From: Entomortierella parvispora
Lineage: Eukaryota; Mortierellomycota; Mortierellomycetes; Mortierellales; Mortierellaceae
DNA: 64,000 bases
Assembly (NCBI GenBank): GCA_963573315.1
Contig: OY752148.1
Location: 480,263 to 544,262, forward strand
Direction of reading: 5' to 3'
In this document: piece after piece, positions 33,636 through 42,458 of the stretch
How the letters are laid out: each line of letters begins with the position of its first letter
Position numbering within the stretch: the stretch's first letter is position 1
Notes under the pieces: generated by a model
What the model was told of the DNA's origin: nothing
What the model saw: the letters and a program-made list of their open reading frames with translations, nothing else
Database searches by the model: none
Position numbers and translations under genes: made by a program

Positions 33636-33800
33636 ATGCCACGAATCACCACCAACCTCACCGATCTCCTCCACAGCTCACTTCTAAAACTGCGTGAGGA
33701 TGAAGTCGTGAAGAAACTCTTCCACGCGATCATCTCCAGAGGCGACGAACTCATGGAATACCTTCAATCGCAAGAAAAAAATGAAAATGATCCAGAGTAG
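33636..33800 (+). CDS. Small hypothetical protein, 54 aa
   Basis: ATG at 33636 (AACATGCCACG) and stop at 33800. It reads MPRITTNLTDLLHSSLLKLR and then a charged helical tail (EDEVVKKLFHAIISRGDELM). Amphipathic, no signal peptide. No family recognised, and a gene this short could arise by chance. Confidence 0.25.
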   Translation: MPRITTNLTDLLHSSLLKLREDEVVKKLFHAIISRGDELMEYLQSQEKNENDPE

Positions 33801-33898
33801 AGATCAGAAATATAACAAAAAAAGTAGGTTCTCAGTTGTTATATTTTAGAATGACTCCCACATGTCAGAGAAGTGTGGTTTAAGCGGGGAGCACTGTA

Positions 33899-34167
33899 CA
33901 GTCAAGTCTGCGAAATTGGAACGATTGCCCAGCCAAATCGTTCCAATCTTTTTCGAATGGGTTTTGTGCACGAACTTTAAAAAAATGGACACAAGAACTG
34001 TGGCTATTTCCATCCGAATGGGTATTTTCTACAGTACTCTTACACTGTGTAAATGCAACATTGGTGGACCAAGTCCTCACTTTTTTTAAAGTTCGTGCAC
34101 AAAGCCCATTCAAAAAAGATTGGAACGATTTGGCTGGGCAATCGTTCCAATTTCGCAGACTTGACTG
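33899..34167. mobile_element. Tc1/mariner-type MITE
   Basis: 269 bp flanked by TA on both sides (33897-33898, 34168-34169). The terminal inverted repeats are about 89 bp long and begin CAGTCAAGTCTGCGAAATTGG; they differ at only a few positions. There is no coding capacity. It sits about 320 bp upstream of the secreted precursor gene. Confidence 0.9.
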
Positions 34168-34392
34168 TACCGGTACGTACATGTACTGTATAACTCTATC
34201 CCCAACACTGTGAGCTTGAAGAGGTGTATGTGTTTGCGGGTTAGGTACACATGGGCATGGATGAATAGTCGCTACACAGAAATTTCTATATTGAATCCAA
34301 TGCAGACGCACAAGAGGAGAAAGGAATAGAACACAAATTGATGACCTCAGCAGTTGCACCATGAGAAGTCGAAACATTTATTTGCGCTCAAG

Positions 34393-34400
34393 TATATAAA
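34393..34400 (+). promoter_or_regulatory. TATA box of the multi-peptide precursor gene
   Basis: TATATAAA 91 bases before the ATG at 34491, followed by a CT-rich leader, the usual arrangement for a strongly expressed fungal gene. Confidence 0.6.
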
Positions 34401-34490
34401 GGTCTTGTTCTGCTACTGTTTTCTCTTCAACCCAAAGCCCTCTAATCATCCCTATCCCGCCTTCCCTGTAATCCTTTCAGAGAATTCACA

Positions 34491-35429
34491 ATGGTCCTGA
34501 AATCCACTTTCCTGTCCACCATCACGTTCGCGGTCGCCCTAGTCTCGACTGTGCAGGCCCTTCCCGTCCCCGAGGGACGCGCGTCTACTGTTGACATTCA
34601 AGCCAATGGTCGCCATTCCCAAGGTCATTCCCTTGCAGCCGGCCACGCCTTGATCGCACTCAAGTCCAAGGAAGAAGCTATCAAATGGCTTGCCATCAAG
34701 CCTTCTGAGGACCGTGAAGCACCTCCACCTGATGAGCCCATTAAAGGTGAAGGAGAGGCATTTTCGGTCTCGAAGTCATCGACTTTGCTTAGGATTGCAG
34801 CTGCAAAGCGTACGGGCACCCCCGATTTGACTTCAGATTCCGGTGGAGAGTCGTCCGAGGATGAGATCCGTAAGCGTATGGACACCCCCGATTTGACTTC
34901 AGATTCCGGTGGAGAGTCGTCCGAGGATGAGATCCGTAAGCGTATGGACACAGATTCCGGTGGAGACACGTCCGAGGATGAGATCCGCAAGCGTTGCATC
35001 GAGGGAGATGAGGGTCCCAACGGTCATTACGGTCTGTGCAATGGAGATGAAGACTCGGTGGTGCTCCGCAAGCGAAATGATGTCGATTCTGGAGACGAGA
35101 CCGAGGTTGACATTCGCAAGCGTACCGACTCTGGAGACGAAACCGAGGAGGACACCAGTGTCCCAAGCCATATTGATGGTTCTCGTTGCGAATTTGATCC
35201 TGAGGAGGAGGATTGTCCTGATATCAACAAGCGTACTGATTCTGGTGACGAAACCGAAGAGGATACCAGCATCACAAACCACACTGATGGTGCTCGCTGT
35301 GAAGATGATCCCGACACTGATTGTCCTGAAAACAACCGCAAGCGTATGGATTCTGTCGTTCACAAGCGATACAACGGCGGTGGATGTGAAGAAGAAGATC
35401 ATGACCCCACCAGTTGTGCTCCTTTCTAA
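34491..35429 (+). CDS. Secreted Kex2-processed multi-peptide precursor
   Basis: Single-exon 312-aa protein. Residues 1-23 form a signal peptide (MVLKSTFLSTITFAVALVST then VQA). Residues 24-105 are a pro-region. Then nine Lys-Arg sites (ending at residues 107, 129, 151, 168, 195, 211, 248, 285 and 293) divide the rest into acidic peptides of 8-37 residues. Three related groups are seen: DLTSDSGGESSEDEIR (two near-identical copies plus a shorter one), DSGDETE-starting (three), and Cys-bearing. Each Cys-bearing peptide has exactly two Cys (residues 169-195, 212-248, 249-285, 294-312), fit for one disulfide loop. Kex2 in the Golgi would cut after KR, and KEX1 would trim the basic ends. Such precursors in fungi give effector-like peptides, pheromones or cyclised ribosomal peptides. 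No UstY-type (DUF3328) tailoring gene is visible nearby. Function is unknown. Confidence 0.85.
   Translation: MVLKSTFLSTITFAVALVSTVQALPVPEGRASTVDIQANGRHSQGHSLAAGHALIALKSKEEAIKWLAIKPSEDREAPPPDEPIKGEGEAFSVSKSSTLLRIAAAKRTGTPDLTSDSGGESSEDEIRKRMDTPDLTSDSGGESSEDEIRKRMDTDSGGDTSEDEIRKRCIEGDEGPNGHYGLCNGDEDSVVLRKRNDVDSGDETEVDIRKRTDSGDETEEDTSVPSHIDGSRCEFDPEEEDCPDINKRTDSGDETEEDTSITNHTDGARCEDDPDTDCPENNRKRMDSVVHKRYNGGGCEEEDHDPTSCAPF
34819..34950 (+). repeat. 66-bp exact tandem duplication inside the precursor gene
   Basis: Two consecutive units starting CACCCCCGATTTGACTTCAG are identical and each encodes one 22-residue peptide ending in Lys-Arg, so the number of peptides can change by unequal exchange. 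Confidence 0.85.
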
Positions 35430-35502
35430 ATACCAGCGGTTAACTGACATATAGACGCACGGTGGCTCTCAGTAATAAGACGTAGCAGTGACACCGCATA
35501 TT

Positions 35503-35551
35503 AATAAAACGTAATTCTTTTTCAGCCAAAAAAAAAAAAAAAAAAAAAAAA
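35503..35551 (+). terminator. Poly(A) signal followed by a genomic A24 tract
   Basis: AATAAA at 35503-35508 lies 74 bases after the precursor stop codon. Nineteen bases later comes a genome-encoded run of 24 A (35528-35551). The signal is as expected for the 3' end; the templated A-run is unusual. Confidence 0.6.
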
Positions 35552-35559
35552 TTATTGGG

Positions 35560-36676
35560 GGTGGGGAGGGGTCTATAGTAGAACGCTTGGCTGCCCTATT
35601 TAACAGTAACTCACGTGTATCCATGAACAGAAGGAGTTGACTTGGGTGCTAGACCAGTGGAAGGACACTGCAATATTTTCACTTACTAAAAGAATTATTG
35701 GGACGAAGAAGAACGAGCTTACTCCGGTTCCTCTTTTATAGGACGCGGAGGAGGTGGCTTGGTGCCTCATTATGTTTATTGAAGGCACATCTTTTAGCAA
35801 GTCGTACGGAATAATATCCCAAATATACCACAGACACTATAATCAAGTATGACTTAGTGTACATACAGGCCTGGCATCCTGAATGTAATTCCGGATGCAC
35901 TCTCTAGAGCATTACTGTAATAGACAGAGGTGGAACAGGGACAAGGGACAAAGGCAGGGTAAGGCAAAGACAAGAGTGGAGTAATAACTGACGTTTATTG
36001 TAGGGATGATGGGGGTATTTATATGTGTAGCGAATTGAGTGCCAAGCCAAGCCAAGAAGCGCCAAGTAATGCCGAGAGTTGAGAGCCATGTTGTTCTCTT
36101 GTTGCGATTCCCTCACGATCTGTGGGATATCCTAGCATCGGAGAAAGGAGAACGCCTAGAAGTGTTGGCAACAAAGACAGCCCATTTAGCTGCAGTTACA
36201 GTACCAGAAGCACCAAAACCAAGAGCAAAGCTTCAAGTGTGAGCGCTACAGAAGAAGAACCGGAGATCATAAAGTCTGTAAACTTGGCCAAGAACTTGAG
36301 CACAGGTCCTGAGATAGGCCTGCCAGAATAGTAAAGAATGAGCCGTCCTCCAAACACAACTAATAATTTGACCGCGTTTGAGCACTTGATAAGGGGTATT
36401 GCAATAGGACTACAATGGGACTGAGTGGAGACAAGAAGTGAGGTTTATTATATTGCAAGGTGCACATCGCGTGATGTCACCGTATATCTGTTGCAGCTTC
36501 GTGTCCGTGGAGACAAAGTCGGGCAGACACGCCACAACTCGGTGGGTGAAGTCAAGTAAAGTTAAAAGGGGACGAGTCGCCGCCTTGAGGTGAATTCAGT
36601 GCAACTGTGGTGCGATTGAGTACCTGTGCCTGATCGCCATACACGCCTCTTAAGAGCTATTTCGTCGCTGTCGCCG
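35560..36676. other. Intergenic stretch with LTR-like relics, no supported gene
   Basis: No open frame with protein-like content. Two places (about 35910-36040 and 36420-36480) show the order of motifs seen in the chromovirus LTR (purine-rich AAGAAGTGAGGTTTATT, then TTTATATG), so they may be old LTR pieces on the minus strand. Ends and target duplications could not be defined. Confidence 0.25.
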
Positions 36677-36678
36677 TA

Positions 36679-36781
36679 GTCTCGACCCAGCCCTCTCTCC
36701 TCGCTACGTGACCGCGAAGCGGTCATGTCCTCGTAGAGGATCTGGAAGAAAATGTGGCCCTTTACATATGGTGGATATAAA
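36679..36781. repeat. Older, diverged DUF6589-element terminus
   Basis: After a TA the sequence GTCTCGACCCAGCCCTCT starts a degraded version of the TIR found at 36784. It includes the inverse arm AGAGGATCTGG and a later ATGGTGGATATAAATA block matching the ATGGTCGTAAAAATA block of the intact TIR. Confidence 0.55.
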
Positions 36782-36783
36782 TA

Positions 36784-36955
36784 GTCTCGCCACCAGCCCC
36801 TCGCTCCGTGACTTCGAACGATGTTCTTGGACTCCACGAGGGTCTGGTTCACAATCCGGTCTTGTTGGCACGGATGGTCGTAAAAATAAAAAAGGAAATT
36901 TTTAAGGGGCACACATCAGCGTCTGTTGCCTCGGGCGGACCATGCATGCTCGCCT
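36784..36955. repeat. Left TIR of the DUF6589/RecQ element
   Basis: Inverse of 41703-41875. Hairpin arms at 36793-36803 (CCAGCCCCTCG) and 36837-36847 (CGAGGGTCTGG). Confidence 0.9.
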
Positions 36956-37044
36956 AAAAAAAAAAAAAAAAAAAAAGCTCGCCTCACAATTCCCACACTT
37001 CTTTCCTTGCACTTCCTCCTCCAGGCACCACAGCATATCACCCC

Positions 37045-39929
37045 ATGGCTGATCAATTTTCCCTTCAATTCGTCCAAGAGGCTGGCACAGTGGACTCCAA
37101 AGGCAACGCGTCCATGGCCTCTGTGCAAGCCAGCAATCCCGACTCCAGATCACGAAGGACACAAGCACAAATCCGACAGGACAACGACCAGGCACTTCTG
37201 AAAGTGTTTAGATCACTTAGCGACAACGGTTTTTCGCTGCGCACATTTCTACTGGCTGCTTTTGACTCCTTGGACTCTCGACATGAGCAGATAAAGAGTC
37301 AAGTGAATGTATTCTATTCTAAAGGTGGGCCGGCTGCTGTACTTCGCGTATGGGGACGAACTCTGTACTTGAACCGACAATACGACTCAACATTCATTAC
37401 GGAGGCGATTGACATCGTCACCAATCGCACTGAGGCAGACTTGGAGAACGCTGTCAAGAATACAGCTTTTAGACACCCAACAAACTCGATTTCTCGCAAA
37501 TCCATACGAGATTTTTCGCTCGATCGCATTCGATCATCGCTTGAACATTCGGCACCACACCTCACGCATCTTCTTTCTTCGTTGGTTCCAGGAAAAGAAG
37601 GATCTGTCATGGGGTGGCGCCCACCATACGACAACGATGTCAGAGGTCAGGCGATCTACAACTCGCTTGGGAATGTCGGAGCACAACATTCAGGACGACA
37701 AGCCCCTCGTTCTCTCGCCGAGAGAACCGAGTCTCTCTTTGGGAGACGCTCTGTCAGAGCTCAGCCTATCCTTGATTCGTCCGGGAATTTCATTGAACGA
37801 CCTGGAGGACGACGACTCCCCGAGTCTCACTTAGAGAGTGACTCATCAGATAATGCAGATGAAGATTTGGGAGGTGGTTCAAAGGACGACTCGGGCAGTT
37901 CTTCGGATGACAATTCATTGAGCTGCTCAGACGCCGATCTGCAGAGGGATTCTGAGTGGGAGGACGAGGCGAAACCAGAAGAGATCAGAGATCCACGCTC
38001 TTTCATAGCAACTGTTGGATGCATGCTTTTGTTCATGAAGAGCCAGAAGTCGAATTGCTTTCAAATGATGATGGGTAAATGTCAAGAAAGTTGACTTCCT
38101 TGCTTTCGTGTTATTGATATGTCTTCTGATTTACAGTATGATCACTCATTATAGGGATTCATCTGCGAGGCATGTCGACTCCAAAGAGATTAATACAACT
38201 TTTGTCGAAGTTGGGATTAAGTATGTCGTATACGTCAACAACTCAGTGTTTGAAAGCACTGGCTCGCGACAATCTAAAGTTGGTTCGGAGGGCGGCCGCC
38301 AAGAGACCGGTTATTTTTCTCTACGACAATATTAATCGCAAGGTAACTCACCGTAACCAGCGGAAAGACAAGCAGGACTATTTCGAAAACTCAACTACAG
38401 GAACAATTGTTATTGGCAAATATCTGGGCGAAGATAAACCTGCCCATCTGATGAAAAAACCCAGCCTCATGGATATCGCAATTGATGCGGAGGACTCGAA
38501 ATACTACAGGCAGGTCACTCTGTCCTTGTTTGTGAAAAACATCAAAAGTATCCACAACAGTCCATTTCAAACAAAATTCAGTATTCCGGATATCGCACTA
38601 CTCAAACTGAAGCGAACCAAGGCTTATGAACTGGCAGCAATGGATATCGATCAAGCCTCCCTTCAGGGAAATCTGCAGATTCTTGATCACATGCGCCGAG
38701 TACTCAACAAGACCAAAGCATCGTTCAGGAATCTCAAGATGATTATCGCTGGCGACCAATTAACGATTTCAAGGATCCAGGGCATCCAGGAACGAAGTGT
38801 GTGTGAAGCGACATATTTCGACTTGATGCGCTGGGCGATTCCCGTTCTTCAGTTATTTCATATGCAGATGATCCTCTGTTCAACAATTCTCAAAACTCAC
38901 TTTGGGCACATATCACAGCCAGGTTCGCTGTCGTACTATATCCCTCTACTTGGGCGACGGCAATTGAACAAGGACATGCCGAGCTACTACGTTGCCGACG
39001 ACTTCTTCAGGGTAGTGTTCGACGCTATGACTACCCGGATGTGGGATTCAAAGACGAGAGCTTTTCCAGGTCCAACTCCAATGGAGGAAGACGCGTTTGA
39101 GAAGGAGATTAACGCCATCATCGATCAACTCCTTGTCAAATCGACAACACTTTTCAGTACAACCTCAACAACAAACGCCAATGCCATCATATTCATGCGA
39201 GATATGACTGTTTACATCGAGTTTTGTACCGCAATCAAAGCAGGGGACATCGGACGCATCGAGCTGATTCTGAAAAGAATCACCCTCATGCTCAATACAG
39301 GAGATCACAAGAACTATGGACTCGAACTTTTACGCTTCATGTACAACAGTCAACATGTATGGAGCACAACCAGGAAGACTGCAATCTTCTCATCATTACT
39401 GATGAATACATCCGGCCATCACAACCATTGGATACCTAGCGATCTGTACCAGGAGCACAACAATCTGTTAACGAAGCAAACCCATGCAACCATAGGAAAC
39501 AAGTGGTCGACAATGAATTATATCACACCCAACATTCGTCTCTTTCATGAGGTCGCCTCCAAAATCAACAAGGAATTCAAATTAACCACCAACAGCCCTT
39601 ATCACCGGTCATCTTCACGGGATAAAGACAGCCGCTATGTACTGCGCTCTCTCGAAGAACACGATATTTTGGGCATAGACCTCAATCCAGAGCAGCATCA
39701 GAGGTACCCATATACGACACAATACTCAGCTGATCTGATGACTACTGGCATGGAGGAACTGGTACATGGAGGATACCTCAAGTTCATCCGACGTATGAAT
39801 GAAGAGCGACTAGAAGAGGAATTGGCACTGGATCGAAACTTAGATGAGCTTATGAAGGAGTTAGACGAGGAAGTAATGCACGCAGGCACATTCCTACATG
39901 AGCAATTCAGCGATAATAGTAGCCGGTAG
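37045..39929 (+). CDS. DUF6589-family protein, probable transposase
   Basis: Two exons, 37045-38074 and 38155-39929, give 934 aa with matching phase (ATGG/GTAAATG...TTATAG). The first 340 residues hold a charged N-terminal region and an acidic Ser-rich linker. The second part has features of DUF6589: IFLYDNINRKVTHRNQ near residue 400, MIIAGDQLTISRIQ near 544, VLQLFHMQMILCSTILKTHF, YYVADDFFRVVFDAM, AIKAGDIGRIELI near 708 and KNYGLELLRFMY near 734. The spaced Asp, Asp and Glu in strand-like and helical settings look like an RNase H-fold DDE site; this is inference, as the family is annotated as a domain of unknown function. Being the only intact gene between the TIRs supports a transposase role. 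The ends of this gene and the helicase gene are 25 bases apart. Confidence 0.85.
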
Positions 39930-39954
39930 AGGATATTTTATTCAGTAGTAAATT

Positions 39955-41675
39955 TTACTTTAGTTTTCTTTGACTCCGCTTGTTGAGATGACGTTCAGAG
40001 TTCCAATGGAGGGGATCTCCAGATCGCTTCGCCGGACGACTTCGTCGAGAAGACAATGAAGACACATTGTTGAGCGATGAGGGGACATCGATTTCCGTAT
40101 TATATTCTGCAAGGGCGTCAGCAAGTCGTTTTTGAGATCCTTGGACCAACTCTGACCAGTCAACTACAGCATTGATATCATCTGCAGTAGCAATGTCACC
40201 GAACCTTGCGGAAAGTAGGTTGATGGTTCCATCATTCATAAGGCAACTCTCGTCATAGAACTCAGCCTGCATGTTCAATTGTTCCAGCTCTACTTTCCTC
40301 CAAGCTAATATCCTTGCCTTTGCCTCATGTTGCTGCTCTTGACTCCGTGTAGTTTTGAAAGGGCGCGACAACGGTGGTCGAGGGTTTTTGCGGACCATCC
40401 TATAGTCAGGTGTGGTTGTTGAAGGGATAATACCACACAGATCGCAGCAATTGAGAACAACTTTGTGCTTGTTTTCGAACACCCTATTAAAATGTCTCCT
40501 GCGGCAGTCGGTTAAGATATAGTCCCGCAAATCAGCTTCCATGGTTCTGAGCTGTTGAGCATCGGTACGCGGGTAGAGCAATATCCCAACGCCAATGACA
40601 TCTGGACTGCGGGCTGCACGACCAAGGCGCTGAGCGAGGGCTGAAATATTCTTCGGAAATCTGAACTGGACGACTCGCTCGATATCGCTTAAATCGCATC
40701 CCATCCCTGCGGCTTCAGTGGACAGCATCATTTTGATTCTGTCCTGCTTGAATTTTGACATGTAGAGACGCTTGGTCTCCGTTGCCAGATCTGCATAGTA
40801 CATGACAATGTCGCTCGACTGAAAGGTGAATCCAGGGCCAGAACTGCGGATAATGGTTGACAGATGAACGTATGCTGCCGTCATATCGCTCATTTTGTCG
40901 AAGTACACAAGGGTTTTCCTTGAATCCATATATGCCTTCAGAGCCTCGTAGCAACTGTCGATACCGCCGTTGGTTACCTGCACCTCATACCAAATATTCG
41001 GGCGATCCGTATCGGCTTTGATTACCTTGACGGTGTTGTCGAAATGAAGACTTCTCTTGACATCTTGCAGAATATCCCCATGAAGAGTCGCCGAAACCGC
41101 AACGAATGCAATCCCAGGCGGAATAATAGAGCGTAGTTCTCCAATTCGACTGTAATCTTTCCTGAAATCAGAGCCCCATGTGCTAATGCAATGCGCTTCG
41201 TCAATGACTACCAGCCGTCCTCATTCCAGAGCATTCCGAAACGCACATTGTTGAAGGCTGTCTCTGGTGACAGAAACACAGCCCTGTACTTTCCACTGAT
41301 CAATTCCTGTTCGAGATTATGAGGTGGTTGTCGACCACTGTTGAGAGGTATGCTGCTGATGTTCGTCTCCTGAAGTTTCCCATGCTGTTCCTCCATCAGA
41401 GCCACAAGTGGCGATATGACAACAACAACCCTGTCTTCCCACAGAACGAGAGGGAGAAAGTACGCTAGGGTCTTACCCCAACCACATCCTGCAATGAGGA
41501 TGCAATCTTCTCCGCGACCAATGTGTTCTGCGACCTGTCGTTGCTCTGCCTTGGGTTTAAATCCAAATACGCGCTCGCAAAGTTCGTCGCCATTGTCAGG
41601 ATAGGTGAGGAGGCGAGGTTGAAAGGGGACTTTTGTTCCACTGGGGTAAGTGATGCAGTCCTGAGAGCGGATCAT
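39955..41675 (-). pseudogene. RecQ-like DEAH helicase with one frameshift
   Basis: From ATG at 41675 the frame gives a RecQ-type N-terminus: KAEQRQVAEHIGRGEDCILI, Walker A in AGCGWGKT, SPLVALMEEQ, and FLSPETAF. A 1-base deletion near 41215 changes frame right before the DEAH box (VVIDEAHCISTWGSDFRKDY). The rest is open: FVAVSATL, STEAAGMGCDLSDIERVVQF and motif VI in QRLGRAAR, followed by about 190 residues with CCDLCG. In an element with long TIRs, a helicase of this kind may help process ends or repair the donor site. Apart from the deletion the gene is complete, so it may have been functional very recently. Confidence 0.85.
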
Positions 41676-41702
41676 GGAGAGGGGCTGAATGTGGGAACTG
41701 TG

Positions 41703-41875
41703 AGGCGAGCATGCATGGTCCGCCCGAGGCAACAGACGCTGATGTGTGCCCCTCAAAAATTTCCTTTTTTATTTTTACGACCATCCGTGCCAACAAGCCC
41801 GGATTGTGACCCAGACCTTCGTGGAGTCCAAGAACATTGTTCGAAGTCACGTGAGCGAAGGTCTGGTGGCGAGAC
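41703..41875. repeat. Right TIR of the DUF6589/RecQ element
   Basis: Inverse of 36784-36955. Hairpin arms at 41811-41821 (CCAGACCTTCG) and 41856-41866 (CGAAGGTCTGG). Confidence 0.9.
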
Positions 41876-41877
41876 TA

Positions 41878-42445
41878 AGTCCAAGAACATCGTTCGAAGT
41901 CACGTGAGCGAAGGTTGTAAGAATAAGGGCGAGACAAGCGGTGTGGCTTGGCCTTGGGGCAAGAAGTAGTCACTGGAAGAGCAACAGGGAGACGGGGACG
42001 CGTCTGAGAAGGTACGAGGGAAGCCATTTGAGGCAAGATCGACAAGGAAGGCAAGGAACAGGACAGCAATGTAAAGGAACGCCCAGGAGATGGGAGAGCT
42101 TGGCATGCAAAGGGGAAGGAAGATGAGTTGTATGGAAGGAAAGATAAAAACTGATTTATTCAGAGAGGCTGAAAGCCTCTCTTTTATAGGCGCGAGCACT
42201 CAGCGCGGGACAAAGATGTTGCTATGTTCTATAGGTAATAATGAGGGACTTATTCATTGGATCCGGAGTATCTTGAAGGTTCGCGTAGGCGGTGCCGGCT
42301 TAAAGGGATCTTATGAGCCGGAAGGCCACCCAAGGGAGCTTATGGGCCGGGAGCCGGCCTAGGAACCTAGGTCGAAGGAGCTGAGGTTCAACATGTAGGC
42401 GTCACGTGATGCCAGGGATCACGACAAGGTCTGGTGGCGAGACTA
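41878..42445. repeat. Second copy of the element's outer 55 bp, split by a solo LTR
   Basis: 41880-41915 plus 42431-42445 repeat the outer end of the right TIR (TCCAAGAACATCGTTCGAAG ... GGTCTGGTGGCGAGAC) next to the intact end, followed by TA. It represents a second terminus of the same family directly abutting the element. Confidence 0.7.
41916..42426 (-). mobile_element. Solo LTR (511 bp)
   Basis: Starts TGTAAGAATAAGG and ends GGGATCACGACA, flanked by AGGT on both sides (41912-41915, 42427-42430), splitting a DUF6589-type terminus. Minus-strand promoter features are visible: TATAAAAGAG near 42185 and AATAAATCAG near 42155. It differs from the LTRs of the chromovirus at 16100. Confidence 0.75.
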
Positions 42446-42458
42446 ACTTTGAACTACA

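Larger units (their letters stand above)
36784..41875. mobile_element. TA-flanked transposon encoding a DUF6589 protein and a RecQ-like helicase
   Basis: 5092-bp element flanked by TA (36782-36783 and 41876-41877). TIRs of about 172 bp begin GTCTCGCCACCAG and end inside with CATGCATGCTCGCCT; they match except for about ten bases, mostly in the outer half. It carries two convergent genes, an intact DUF6589 protein (plus) and a RecQ-like helicase with one frameshift (minus). The outer part of each TIR can fold into a hairpin. Confidence 0.85.
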
